Part shown: positions 42,725-54,831 of the stretch, in pieces
Layout: every line of letters starts with the position of its first letter
How positions within the stretch are numbered: position 1 is the first letter of the stretch
From: Rhexocercosporidium sp. MPI-PUGE-AT-0058
Lineage: Eukaryota; Ascomycota; Leotiomycetes; Helotiales
DNA length: 64,000 nt
Assembly: GCA_020746875.1 (NCBI GenBank)
Contig: JAGTJL010000037.1
Span: 173,590 to 237,589 of the forward strand
Direction: 5' to 3'
Translations under genes and position numbers: made by a program
Notes under the pieces: generated by a model
What the model was told of the DNA's origin: nothing
Databases searched by the model: none
The model's input: only the letters and a program-made list of their open reading frames with translations

Positions 42725-42896
42725 TAATACAAAGCTAGTTCTAATATAAAGCTAAATAACCGATACAAGAGCTAATAAACGATACGAGAGCAAATAGCTG
42801 ATACGAGAGCACATAGCTTGGCACCTAAAGTGGTTATATAGACCTAGTTTCCCCCGAAGTAATAGAATCATCATTCATACCAAATCTCTTCTTTTC
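42725..42896 (-). repeat. Dispersed repeat, copy 2 (inverted)
   Basis: Reverse complement of the 13348-13535 repeat. It shares GGTCTATATAACCACTTTAG-like and TTCGGGGGAAACTAGG words plus tandem GTATCAGCTATT / CTCTCGTATC units. It directly precedes the NLR pseudogene. Confidence 0.7.
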
Positions 42897-42989
42897 AAAT
42901 TCTTAATTACAAACAAAATCTGCCTTTAGAATTCTTTTATTAATAATAATATTCGTACTTACCTTTCCGAACCACTCCAGAACGACTCA

Positions 42990-44165
42990 AAACTGAATCG
43001 GTGGCCTGCTAATATACGATAAGAAATTGAAGATACTCTAATAAAAGAAGCACAAGGAATATAAGGTTACGTTAAAACTTTCTTATTATATTTTCTTTCA
43101 AACAGCTAATACTATTTTCAAGGTTTCGTTAAGTTATATGTTAATTAAACGTACTACGGAAATATCTAAAAGTAAATACTCTCCGGAAAGTACTAAAGTC
43201 TTTACCGAAAACCTTAGATAAGACTTATAATTATATCTTACGCAGTATTAAAAGGACTAAAATCAAGATACATCCCGAATTCTCTAATGGCTTGTATATT
43301 TAGCTTAGCTACTTCGTACAAAAGAGATAGTTAAAGCTATCGTTATTAATACCGAACAGTTATAATTTAATTCCGAAAACCGACTTCCAGATCCTCGAGA
43401 CTTATTAACTATTTGCTCTAGCTTAGTAATAATAATATTAGTAACGGCTAAAGGTAATAACGGAGCTTCTAATAAGATAACAGAGCTCGAGCTAGCTTAT
43501 TTTTCTATTAAAGAATACTTAATCTCTGATCTTAATCGAACTAGGACAGCTTTTCAGTATAATATATAATTAAGACGAGAAGAAGAAATTATATAGTCTT
43601 ATTTAAGCTACTTTTTTTAATTTCAAAGCGGTGTACTTAACTCGGAAAATCTTAATATGTTCCCGCTGGCTTTGTATGCAGTAAAACATTAGTGCCGTTA
43701 TTTCCGAGTAATAAAAGATTTAAATCAGGCGAGTAAACTTATTATATAACTTTTCTAAAGAGAATATTTTTAGAACTGGATTCGGTTCTGTAATATAGAA
43801 ACTCCGTGAGAAAAAACTGATATAATAAAGAATATTATAAGTATTGCTTTTTTATTATATTATATATCACAGGAAGGTTTATTTAAGTCAGTTTAATATC
43901 TGCTCGAGAAAGAAGCCGATCTGAATACTTAAGGCGGAGACTATAGCAACGCCTTTTAAGCAGCTTCAGTTATAAGTAACGAGGTAATTGTGGCACTTCT
44001 GCTCGGGAAAGGGGCTGATGTGAATACTCAAGGCGGATCTTACGATAATACGCTGCTGGAAGTCACGAAGCAGTTGTAGCCTTACTGCTCGAGAAAGGAG
44101 CTAGGGTAGAAGATAATACTAATAAAGAAGGGTTCAAATCAGATATGATAACTAGTAGCTAATGA
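42990..44165 (+). pseudogene. NACHT-ankyrin (NLR-like) gene remnant
   Basis: Plus-strand frames give, in order: IEDTLIKEAQG; AIVINTEQL with RLPDPRDLLTICSSLV near 43350-43430; ELAYFSIKEYLISD near 43490-43530; FPLALYAVKH near 43660; and NWIRF near 43780. Two ankyrin repeats follow at 43890-44110 (LLEKEADLNT; VALLLGKGADVNTQGGSYDN). This order matches the winged-helix/post-NACHT and ankyrin part of fungal NLR proteins that act in non-self recognition. The NACHT ATP site itself is not visible and the N-terminal effector domain is absent. Stops at Trp/Gln positions point to RIP. The gene is dead and truncated. Confidence 0.75.
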
Positions 44166-44776
44166 GGGCTGATTCACGATTAGTAAATTGACGGCAGACC
44201 GAATGATTCGTTGGGGAGGCTGCACAGCGTTTAACTTTCTTTGCTATATACTCTCTCTAGACTTACATTTAATATTACGCTTTCTTATTGTTTTGACTGT
44301 TTCAGTATTATTCTGTATCAGGTCTTACTTATATCTTCTTGTAATTAAGTAATAACCTTAAATTTCTTCTGTTGTTTTCGGAAGGACGATAAGTTTTAGG
44401 GCGTCAGCGGCGGAGCACGAGCTGCCAGTAAAGCAACGAACCTTCGTACTCTTTCTTTAACTTACTTGCTAAAAAAAAATGGGTTTCAAAGGCGTAACGC
44501 GGAAACGCCCTTAAAGCAAAAGTTAGCTGACCTTGTGATCGATGTCATATGTTATTAAGATTAGGTTCGTGTATTACGTATACTTTAAATATTTACTTTA
44601 ATATATACCTAGCCTTCTTCTGAGGAGTGAAGGTACGAAGGCTTCGTGCGAGCCCGCAGGCCAGCACTCTTGTATGCATGCGCTGTACCAAGCCACACCA
44701 GATAAGCGAGAGGGGTCCAGGGGGAAACACGTGACAACCTGGGCTACGGCCATCACACGACGAAGCTTTAAGTAGT

Positions 44777-44854
44777 AATTTCAAGTCGAAGGGCAATTTA
44801 AAAGTAGAGGGGCAATTTCAAATCGAAGGGAATATTGGAAGTCGAAAGGCAATT
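44777..44854 (+). repeat. Short tandem repeat, about 18-20 bp units
   Basis: Four degenerate units of the form AATTTCAAGTCGAAGGGC run head to tail, then end in AATTTTGCTCG. Non-coding context. Confidence 0.75.
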
Positions 44855-45107
44855 TTGCTCGAATACCAATATCGAAACCGCCACTCCACGATCAGGATAT
44901 AAGGCTGCAGCCGTGCCGGTTTGTTCCTGTAAATGGCGGTTTCCCGATACAAATGAGGAGCTTCTAATCAACTCCTGAGAAGGGTTTGAGGCGCATAGCT
45001 GCATAATCCTTCAGCTTATAGTGTGTATTTCCATCAAAGTCTGCCTTGCACATACTTGGTGGTGGCTGATGTATTTTGTGTTACCACCGATTTTAGCATA
45101 GTTTCCA

Positions 45108-46660
45108 GTGATGTTAATGCCTATTTATAAGATTGGAGCCCTCCATATTTTTCCACAGTTCCATGCCAAACCTTGCTATGGCGATATTGCAATTGTACCG
45201 GAAGATCTCGTCTTCTTTGTTTGCAGCTTACCTATCGTCGCAACTACAGAACGCGTCAATGACTCCCTTGAGCCATTCATCCTCCCCCTTTCTAACTGCA
45301 CTATACCACCAAACACCAACTTCGCCGACGGAGTTGACTCTTGGGTCTTCAATTAAGCATAACTTCGCAACACTTATGTGTGGTCCCGTCAACCTTCGTT
45401 AATAATACAGTTATCACCGAGACTGCTATCTGTATGAATGGCAATACTAGCGAGTTGGCTCAATGCAAATCCCGCCGTGGAACGTTCGATTTTCGACAAC
45501 ATAACTCTGGCTATTATAACATATCTCTACAATCATTAGCACCTGTCGATGCTGGGACCGCGTTCAATCCACCTTTCAGCGGGGCTGGAAATGCTGTGAT
45601 ACAGTTTCCCTCCGAAGTCAAACTGCCACATTTCCCTATTGCATTAGCTTTAGAGAGACACGATCATCAAATTAATCAACTCGGGCTTGTCAGAGAATCT
45701 ACTCTCTTGCACTCCTTGGTCTCTGGTGGCTTGTCTCAGGCCCTGGGATTCGGCTTGTTTGCTGGAAGCCAATCGGTGGCCCATCCGCGAGACGGGCACA
45801 TCGTCTTTGGGGGCTATGATTCTACTCTGATTGGTGGATCTTTTACAAACTACACTATTAGTAATATCGCGAAATAGAATGTTCGTGCTTGCTCTCTACA
45901 GGTCGATGTGTTGAAGATCACTTTACGTCGCCCGAACCTCACCGATATCGCGATCCAACCGGAAGGTACTATCATGACCTACTGTGTCGAGCCGTAAGTT
46001 TTACACCATTTATGGACATCGTTCACAGTTATACTAGATTCTACCCTCAGCTATGACAATTTATTTCGGTTTCCGAGTGATGTAACTCAGTTATTTCGCA
46101 CAAGCACGGATTAGAAGAACGATTCGCCCTTAGTTCCACCAGATTTATATATCGTCGAGCCAGGACTCAGCTACAACACTGGTTTCAATAGTAGCCTAGT
46201 GTTCACACTGCAAGACGGCTTAGAAGTTGAGATTCCTAGCTATGAATTGGCTGGACCTCTTCGAGGGATTGACAAAACGGCAAGAGAGTTCGACGAGACG
46301 ACATCACTACTGTCAACATTCTGAACCGAAACGCTCCAGAGAATACAGCTACTCTCGAAAAAGTTTTTCTTTCTCAGGAAAGTCCTCTACTATATAATTG
46401 AAAGAGGGATTGCTAATGGGCAAATTCAGTTGTATCTGACAGTTAATTATGCGACGCAGCGATTTCAGCTAGCACCTCTCGTATCGAAAGATAATATTTT
46501 CAGTCCAGATCTTAGACCCTTTAGCTCTTCTATACCCACTAGTCTTTCAAGTCGTCAGTCAATATCCGGTAGTAATATCGGGGTGATAACCCTGGGTATC
46601 GTAGTGGCGATTATTCTCCTAGCCATCAAACCGACGCCTCCATTTTCATTGTCCCACTCT
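45108..46660 (+). pseudogene. Aspartic-protease-like surface protein, broken
   Basis: Pieces of a peptidase A1-like protein: LPLSNCTIPPNTNFADGVDSW in one frame, then a one-base shift at about 45341 into GLQLSITSQHLCVVPSTFV. HIVFGGYDSTLIGG and SLQVDVLKITLRRPNLTD follow near 45800-45950, then YIVEPGLSYNTGFNSSLVFT and VNYATQRFQLAPLV. The last part has a hydrophobic segment (NIGVITLGIVVAIILLAI) near 46590, so the parent was membrane-anchored. Multiple stops and frame changes inside conserved parts. The catalytic Asp motifs are not clearly preserved. Confidence 0.65.
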
Positions 46661-46689
46661 CATCAGCTCTTTGTTATCGGGGAATTAGT

Positions 46690-47124
46690 ATTGCCAACCA
46701 TTTCAAAAGCACACTCGAACCACCTCAACAAAATCGAAAATAGTCAGGATACAATCTCAACGATTCCAAACGGTCACGTCAGAGTTCGCTGGACTTGTGT
46801 AAGTTGTGTTTACGTTGATATTTGGGTATATTAATTAACTTCTCGTTAGATATGCGGGGAAAAGCTGTTGACGATTTCATAGAGAATCTCCCCGGCGCAG
46901 CCCACTTGCTTGAACAGCAGCTCAATCGACATAAAACACGGCCTGGAGGTCTAAGCAGCGATTCTAGCCCAAACTCAGTTCCAAAGAGTTCACGTCAAAA
47001 CTTTCTACAGATACAGATGACTCCTGCCACCAGTGGTTGCAGGAATTCGTCACGCACGCTAAAATTAGGCGAGAACCCTCGGTACACAGGTAGCTGGCGG
47101 AGCAACCACGCTTTTAGAGGCTGA
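46690..47124 (+). pseudogene. Remnant with GHVRVRWTC / CGKAVDDF motif
   Basis: TISTIPNGHVRVRWTC ends at a GTAAGT-like donor (about 46800), and after a 50-nt gap reading resumes at CGxKAVDDFIENLPGAAHLL. This motif occurs at the cytosolic zinc-ribbon-like region of uncharacterised fungal proteins that I recall only by this signature. An extra base pair or so at GGGGAAAA breaks the frame at the join. The upstream part of the gene is missing or merged with the protease remnant. Confidence 0.4.
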
Positions 47125-48049
47125 TAGCCTGAAATGAACTGCTTAGGGGGCTGCGCACAGGGACTATGCCCTACAGATAAGCTCTAAGCATCATAGAATG
47201 CTCTATAATTACAGCGTCCTCTGGCTGTTAGGCACCTAAGCCTTGGCATTGCCAAGATAGTGGCGTACCCATGACTTTTTGCCGCGACCTCCATACGTAT
47301 AAAGAGTGTATAAAATATATTCATTAAAAAAGGAAATTTAATTCCAAAGAAATCTAATATATATATATATATGCAATATTAAATATAAGTGTTATTATTA
47401 GGAGCCTTACTTAGTTATTATTCTCGCTTATTATTAAACTTATGTATTATTACTTACTAAGACGAGTTAATTAACACCGGCGTACTTATTACAAAACACT
47501 TACGTACTTAATTCAAATACCTTTTAAAGCACTTTCAGGCCGAAATCAAACTTTATTTAGTACTTAATGAGGTTTAATACATTATACTTGTTTATTTCGT
47601 TTCCTTACGTTATATTATACCTCATCTTATTAGTTATATATTCTTATTATATTAAAAAGAAGTTTTTTTAAAAGAAGTTTTGCTTATATTAATCCACAGT
47701 TCTTTATATAAGGATACTTTAATTAAGATTAGAAGGGTAAATGAATAATATAAGGTTAAATCCTCACCGGACTGGTTTCGGCGGCTGTTCGGTGGCGTTT
47801 CGAAGTAATATATAGTCGAGCTTCCCTTACACTCACTTAAGTAAAATATAGATTTTTTACTATATATTATTTACTCTGTCGCCATACTAATATATCGATA
47901 TATTACGTGGTACTTGAACCGGTACTGCATCGACAATATAACTTTTTAGAATATAAGTCCGTGCCCGCCGGGGGGGAATAGCCGCAAGTAATCTGCGCTC
48001 CTCTTTTGCACCGCAAAAGGAGCCTCACATAAGGAGTAGGATTAAGGAG
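47125..48049. other. AT-rich decayed repeat and boundary
   Basis: 47300-47930 is AT-rich with no readable domain. 47940-48040 returns to gene-like composition and includes a small CTTTTGC/GCAAAAG hairpin before the HET remnant. Confidence 0.4.
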
Positions 48050-49331
48050 AACTATGAACTGGATGATATACTCGAATTTACAAAACATTGTCTTTGTGCA
48101 GACCCAAGAGACAAAATATTTGCCTTACTTTCAATGATCGCCCCGAGGGACGATGTTGTCAAAATTATACCAGATTATTCCTTCAGTACGTTTGAGGTGT
48201 TCTTAGACCTTGCCAGACAATATACTACAGAAAAAACAATATTACGTTTCATTGCTGATGTTGAGTTCGACGAGAGCGCCACGGGATGGGCATCGTGGGT
48301 TCCAAAATTGGTCTGTTTCACGGCGTTCATTCGCATTACAAAACATTGACGCAACGGGGGACTCGATTTTAGCTGTCACTTTTGTAGACGATAAAGAGCT
48401 GCATACCAGTCTTGCTGTTACCACTGTCGATGTAAGCGAGCAATTTGGCAGTCTAGTTGGCAGCGATGACTCATATGATGCCCGAATAATGGAGTTTCAA
48501 AGGGTAGCCACTCAAATGGACCTAGTTGGCTACATCAAGGAAGATATGGGCAATCTAAGAGAGTTGTGCTAAGTACCATGCATAGATCACTTTTCGACTC
48601 GTTTCATCCCACCAGACGAAGATTATCCCGCGCCTGATCAAAGCGAGGTATTATTGCGAAGATTGTTAGAGCAGCCTCTCAGTCCCAAGGAATTGATGAA
48701 TTCCATATCAACAAACGACAAGAAATACCTAAATCATCTCCCAATCTATTATTCAGGGCGAAGCCTATTCCGAACCACAAACGGTCTTATTGGGCTTGGG
48801 CTAAGCGCGATGAAAGCTGGAGATGTCGTGAGTGTTTTGCTTAGGTGCCTATCTGCCATCGTTCTGCGGCCACTTATGAATGGCAAATGCCAAGTTGTTG
48901 GCGAAGCATACTGCAGTAGAGTCATAAATGCCGAGATTTTGTTGGGGCCCTTGACATGTTAGCTTGTGTCCCGGTATGTAGAGGAAGCGAATGAACATAT
49001 CAAGGCGTACCTTGACTCTGAGACTGGTTAGTTTTATAGCGAGGACCCAAGGCTGGTAGGAATACCCTTACCACCGGGATGGAGGAGGGAAGAACATCAC
49101 CGAAGCAAATACCAAACATGGTTCGTTAATGATACTACTGGAGAGAAGTGCAGATTAGGAGAGGACCCAAGACTCACTGCCAATGAACTCAAGCGGAGGG
49201 GAGTTAAAATCGAAGTTTTCGAGTTAGTATGACTCAACACTTCAGAGCAGGCGAAATCTTTGAGATATGCAAACATGCGAATTCGGTGGAGATTTATCAC
49301 TTTCGGTGTGCAAGACAGAGGTTCAAAATGA
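48050..49331 (+). pseudogene. HET-domain (heterokaryon incompatibility) gene, C-terminal part
   Basis: Reading starts at DDILEFTKH, CADPRDKIFALLSMI and IIPDYSFSTFEVFLDLARQY, a typical post-HET region. The frame changes near 48305 (NWSVSRRSFALQNI), a stop follows at the end of NLRELC, and a third frame carries CQVVGEAYCSRVINAEILLG near 48890. Towards the end VGIPLPPGWR and WFVNDTTGEKC resemble the C-terminus of such proteins. The HET domain itself, expected upstream, is missing and AT-rich DNA lies there instead. Dead remnant. Confidence 0.75.
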
Positions 49332-49859
49332 ATACTAAATTCTAGCAGAAGCCTTCAACAAAGGGTATCTAACACTTCTTATTTAATGTATAGCATTTGT
49401 GGGTAGTTATGAAATCGATCGGCGTCAACCAAACTCTGGCGAGAGCTTAGTCTGGACATCAAGTTCTCGAAGCTCCAAAGTCTGATTTCAAGTATCTAAT
49501 ATTCGTGCAAGCTCTTCATTTATTACGTCGTAGGGCGACCTCGTGATACAATCCGAAGCAAGTCATACCCAACATGCGATGTCCGATTCGACATCAAACA
49601 GTGCATTCGCCTTGCGCACTACGGAAAACGAGCTCTTTACTACCATTTAATTCACAATCCGAATCGATCTACATCGACGGCTAGTTCGGCTGCCACGAGG
49701 AATGTATCTATCTGCATCTGCATCTGCATGCCCCACCAAGCTTTTCGACCCTGTCATGACCCCCACTGCACGAATGGGACTTCGGATACTTAATCACTCC
49801 ACACCACCTCGTCCAAGTATAATTTCTCCAGCATCACTTCATCACCACCACCTACTAAG

Positions 49860-51556
49860 ATGTCACTTCCCCTCATCCTTCTCCTTTGCCTCCTCACCGT
49901 CACCTACCTAGCCTACCTCCTTTCCCCCTTCCTCTACCCACCCCACCCCCGCATCCCCAACGCCCACCGCACCTCCGGCCTCTCCTCCCTCTGGCTCACC
50001 CACCTCCGTCGAGGCGGCAAAACAGGAATCAGCGCCATCATCTCCGCGCACGCTAGACACGGGCCCATCATCCGTCTCTCGCCCTCGGAGCTCTCTGTTG
50101 CGTCTCTTGAAGGCCTGAAGACCATTTACACGGGTGGATTCGAGAAGACGGATTTCTACTCGCAGTTTATGAATTATGGGACGTTTAATTTAGTTAGTTT
50201 GGTGGGAAATCGGGAGCATACAGCGAGGAAGAGGATGTTGAGTCATGTTTATTCGAAGAGTTATATTCTGAGTTCAGAGCAAATCCAGGAGTTCTCGAGG
50301 AAGTTGGTGTATGAGGACTTAGGGCCCGTATTAAGGAGTGCGGTGGAAGGTGGAAAGGAAGAGGCTGAAGGCAAAGGGGGTGGGTGGGGAGGACTGGATG
50401 CGTATGCGTTGAACCAAGCTATGGGAGCGGATTTCACGTCCTCCTTTCTCATGGGGATGGGGAGCTGTACGTGCTTCATCCCCGACATCCCAGCTGCTAA
50501 GGACTTCCTGCAAAAATGGAAGGTGAAAAGCAGAGAGCTCCCCGGTCACGCGAAAACCACGGAAGAGCTTGAGGAGTGTGTTCTAGATCTTCTGAGGAAA
50601 GGTAGGACGGCGAGTGCAGAAGATAGCAAAGGCATCGTACGCTCACAGCTCGAGACCCAACTCCGAGCCAAGCATGTCAAAGAGGGGGAAAAGATGAGTG
50701 ATGGGTATAGCGAGGACGCAAAGATCATCGCATCCGAAATCTTCGACCACCTCATAGCCGGCATCGAAACCGCACGCATAACGCTCACTTACCTGCAATG
50801 GGAGCTCTCCCTTCCGCACAACAGCACCATCCAATCCGCTTTACGAGCTGAACTCCGGACGCTCTCGCCTCCAATCGCACTCTCTTCACCCTCTTCCTCA
50901 AGGGCCGGAACCCAGCTCCCGACATCCAGAGAAATCGACACCCTCCCCCTCCTCGATGCAGTGCTAAAAGAAATATTGCGGATGTATCCCCCCTCCCCCG
51001 CCTCCCTGCCACGTATCGTACCGGTAGGGGGATGGTGCTGCATGGTTTCTCTGTGCCGGGCGGGACGGTGGTAGGGACGAGCAGCCATGTTCTGCATCAG
51101 AATCCCGCAGTGTTTGAGGCACCGAGGGAGTTTATGCCGGAGAGGTGGATTGTGGAAAAGGGGGAAGGGGATGGGGAGGCGGAAGAGAAGCTGAGAGTGA
51201 TGAATAGGCATTTCTGGGCGTTTGGGAGTGGGGGGCGGATGTGTATTGGGAGTCATTATGCTGTTTTTAGTTCGTTCCGCCTCTTCTCTCTTCCCGTTCT
51301 CTACCCCTTCCCTCTCTCTGCCTATTTCTATCGTCATCTAAACCTCTCTTTCCAAATTTCTGGCAATAAAAGACGAAACAAAGCCAACAAATTTGCTAAC
51401 GTCTATTGCGGTATAGTGTTGAAACTTATTACCGCAGCGCTGTATACCTCGTTTGAAACGCAGATCATCGACGACGAGGGCATAGAGCAGGAAGATGCGT
51501 TCCTAGCTGGACCGAAGGGGGAGAAGTTAGTTTTAGGGATCAGAGCTGTGGCCTGA
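49860..51556 (+). pseudogene. Cytochrome P450 with one frameshift
   Basis: Two exons, 49860-51269 and 51417-51556 (intron 147 nt with a GCTAAC branch point). The N-terminus is a membrane anchor (MSLPLILLLCLLTVTYLAYL) followed by a Pro-rich hinge. The I helix is HLIAGIETARITL, the K helix KEILRMYP, and the heme loop FWAFGSGGRMCIG. Between VPVGG and MVLHGFSVPGG the frame changes by one base in a G run at about 51026-51031. Adding one base makes the total divide by three (516 residues). Everything else is intact and there is no AT bias. This is either a very recent pseudogene or a homopolymer error in the assembly. I cannot name the CYP family. Confidence 0.85.
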
Positions 51557-52359
51557 TCAAATAGTCTCGATACTTCAAGATTGGAAAATCCTGGAAAAAG
51601 GAATATGTTGTCACTTGCCGATGAATGGATGCCCCATGCATGGTCTTCAAAAGTGGAAGCAGGAAGTAGATTGAATTCATGAATCTATTAATTCTAGCAT
51701 GTCTATGATCTCTATATCTGTCCCGTAAAAGGAAGTAGAAGATAAGGTCTGACGATATTTATATATAAAACATAGCAACAAAGTCGTAGCCCAAAATGAG
51801 CCAAGCCGGGTCAAGTGCTGTTTCCCCTTGACCCTTTCCAAGTCCAATCCCCAATTCACGACTCAAAAGTAACAAAGGCGCCTTTGCTATGGGAATACTT
51901 CCCCAAATCTGCCTTGGGTTCAATCAGGCCGTTCCAAGCTTGCAGAATCAAGCTCTCCCTCCCTTCCTCCCTCCCTCTCCCTCTTCTCTCGCCAAGGCCA
52001 ACAGAAAGCAAAGCGCACTCATACTTCTACATTCCTTTTGATATTGTACAAATCCAACCCCCCCCCCCCCCCACAAAAAGGCACCCAAGTAACCATATAT
52101 AGCGCGTAAAAGCACCATGCCAGGCGCTTTCCATCCCGTTCCCTTTATCCGTCCGTCCTGTCGTTCATTCCGAACACCAAGACCGATGAGGTCGAAACCT
52201 TTCCGAGAGAGAGTTGTGTCGTGTGTACTACGTAATCACTCCGTACCTATCTGTTGTGCATGTCGTATCGTTTATTTCGTTTCGCGAGTGTCGTCTCGTG
52301 TCATACACTCCCTCGTCCCCAAGTAACCGCAAGTCCCCTTCCGAATCCAACCCCACCAT
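51557..52359. other. Spacer after the P450
   Basis: Pyrimidine-rich plus strand with a C run of about 15 near 52060. The open frames at 52117-52573 are low-complexity shadows over the 3' end of the minus-strand gene. Confidence 0.35.
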
Positions 52360-53720
52360 CTACCTCACCATCGGCGTCTCCGATCCTTGTCTGTCGGCCC
52401 CTATGCCTCCTTCCGCGTGTCCGGGACCATTCCATGCCCTGCTCAACCGCGCTGAGATGCGCCGCGCTCCGTCCTGCTTTACTTCATTCACTGTCCCGTT
52501 CGCTGCTTCCACACCCTCTTCAACCTCTCCAGATCTCGCCTGTTCCTGTCTCTTGACTTTACCCAGCTCGTAGCTCTCGTCGCTCTCGTCGCTCTCGTCA
52601 CTCTCGGCACTCTGGCCCGTCGTCTTGGTTGGGACGCGTCCGGCTTGTGGGTCGGTGACGTAGCCTACGCCGCCGGTCATGAAGCCTTCGATGAAGGACT
52701 TCATACAGGGGATTGTGGCGGACATGGGGGCGTAGGAGATTAGAATCTCTTGGTAGAGGAGGGGGAGGGGATGGCGGAGACTGTGCCGGGTACTTCCGAG
52801 GTGGCGGTGCTGAGAGAGAGGATGTAGTTGGTTTTGGTTAGGAGGTAGAGTGCTGAGAGGGATTAGTCTGTCCATGGTTAGCCTTGTTAAACTTCAAGCT
52901 TGGAAGAGAAGTAGTGCTGCTTCGAGGTGGACTTACGGAAGTCTGAAAGAGAAAGCAGACACGACGAGCATTTTCGTCCCGGGTGCAATATCAAAACTAT
53001 ACAAAAAGGAAGGCGACAGCACGAATACAACGACCTCAGTGAGAATCTCAGTGATCATCAGTCCCCTCAGTCGTCCAATTTGATTTGGACAGAACCCAAT
53101 CTCAACAAGATACTGTGGTGAGCAGTTGGCAGAGAGAGCAGTGGTAGCTGCGAATCCCCAAGCCGCTACACCAAGAATAGTGGCATCGATGAGCAAAAGT
53201 TTGCGTCGACTCTCGTAGTGAAAGAGATGTCGAACCACAATGAGAACTGAGATTTTAGAGAAGCAGAGCGTGGGCAACAGCAAAATTCGACCAGCGAATG
53301 CTGCCTGTAGATCTATTAGTAGAGTACAATGGCCGCCAATGGGAAGGAAACTCACCTTTGCCATCACACTCTGGTCATGTTCTGCTATGATCTCCAAAGA
53401 TTTGCCCAGCCCACTGTGTAGTGCAATGAACAATACAATCCAATGTCCCAATGCTAGAAGCGAAAAGGGGACTCAGATCAGGAGGTGTCTAAGTGCTAAT
53501 TGCTAATTCTAGGGTGGGATATCACCTTATATGCGTAATACTGATGACTGTAAGGTCGAGACCGTGTTGTTTCTATTTTACAATGAATATCCTGATAGCT
53601 AGGACGAGGGCGGCGAAAGTGAGTGACAAGATAGATCGTGACGATGATCAACGGGGCGCTGTTGTCATCGGGCGTAACCACCGCAAAGTGATCCCCAGTG
53701 GGTGGTGCTAGTTAAGCCAT
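52360..53720 (-). pseudogene. Broken rhodopsin-like membrane protein gene
   Basis: Minus strand from ATG at 53720: MA, stop, then LAPPTGDHFAVVTPDDN. A one-base shift inside the first helix (LSLTFAALVLAIRIFIVK) and a TAG soon after follow. The next exons are well preserved: GHWIVLFIALHSGLGKSLEI, then AFAGRILLLPTLCFSKIS and LLIDATILGVAAWGFAATTA. A further frame change lies in a C-rich run near 52765, between LYLLTKTNYILSLSTATSEV and YQEILISYAPMSATIPCMKS. The tail has an acidic SDESDESDES run. The order of helices matches the fungal rhodopsin-domain family. Introns near 53300-53355 and 53460-53530 are plausible. Confidence 0.7.
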
Positions 53721-54831
53721 TCTCCTTCTCGTTCTCATTCAGCAGCTGCAGCTTCAGCGTCAACAAATTTCCCAGGCTCCGAAATGCCCTGTCGTCGTAG
53801 TGTTATATTCTCGTAAAGCCGTCGTTCGTCTCATCTTCGACAGCCATGAGGCCACGAGGATACCGTCATGATGATACGAAGAAAAGAAGACGACATGGCG
53901 ATCAAGAATTTGACCCTGCCCATATTGCTTCCCGCAGACACGAGTTACAACTCACATCCCGGTTTCATTTCTTCACTGATATCCAGCCAATACAGTATCG
54001 GAGGGTTCGAGTCGCACCACGTTCGCAAAGAGCGGTCGGCAGAGGTACACATTTGGTTGGCGACATACTGGGGGCATGAGAAAGTGGAACAGTGACAGGG
54101 CATGACAGCGAATGCTTTTTACGGGCCAAGCCATTGCCCCAGTGACTCTTGATTTCTCTGAGAGGGTTGGATCGCTCGCCGCTGCGGATTGGCTTCCGTG
54201 CCTATCGGGGGGATTGTTAGATGCTACCCGTCCATCTGGTCGGAGTGCCATTAACCTGAGGTCAGGAAGCCATACGGACGGAGTACAGTACAGTGGATGA
54301 GTTCGTAGAGACCTTGACCGGCGACGTGCGCTCAGACTCTTCCCCCATATGGTCACGTGGTGCCGAAGACAGCGGGAGGACCCTTCAAGCGAGGACAATG
54401 TGGGGGGAGGAGGAGGGGGAGTCGAAATGGGTCCCCCGCAGAAGGTATATCTCTCAGAATACCACGAATACCCAGGGATTGGTCAGTTTGAGGTGACGAG
54501 AGGAGAGGCAGGCCTCTCTGCATGTTCCGAAAAGGCCCTCGAGGGTCCAGAGTGCCACGACAAGCATGTTCGACAGGGTCTCACAGCCAGTCCTGCGAGA
54601 TCATGGAGAAACACCGTGCGGGAAAAGAGGGTCATCCTCCCATTGCAGAGCGGCTGCATGATAAGCCCAGAATGCCTGATGGGGGCCGAGGAAATCATGG
54701 TTATTGCTAGTAGTTTTCTGTCGTTCCCCTTTCGCACTCTTGACTTGTTGGCTCTCGTTTCCATTCTCTCGGTAGTGCAACACTGCCTTCCCGCCGGCAA
54801 CTGGACATCTCTGCAGCGGAAGAATACAGTC
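53721..54831. other. Spacer upstream of the permease
   Basis: Contains the leader of the permease. The permease frame stays open upstream to 54349, but that extension has no family similarity I can see, so I treat it as non-coding. Confidence 0.4.

Noticed and set aside
47990..48020. CTTTTGC/GCAAAAG hairpin as a possible terminator
   Set aside because: Short, with no adjacent gene end, and fungal genes do not use such terminators.
51930..52100. Long C and CT runs as a possible structured regulatory element
   Set aside because: Simple pyrimidine tracts are common in fungal spacers; no specific feature is visible.
54349..54831. Long in-frame N-terminal extension of the permease
   Set aside because: The extension is unlike any permease tail, and the ATG at 54832 gives the expected short acidic tail.
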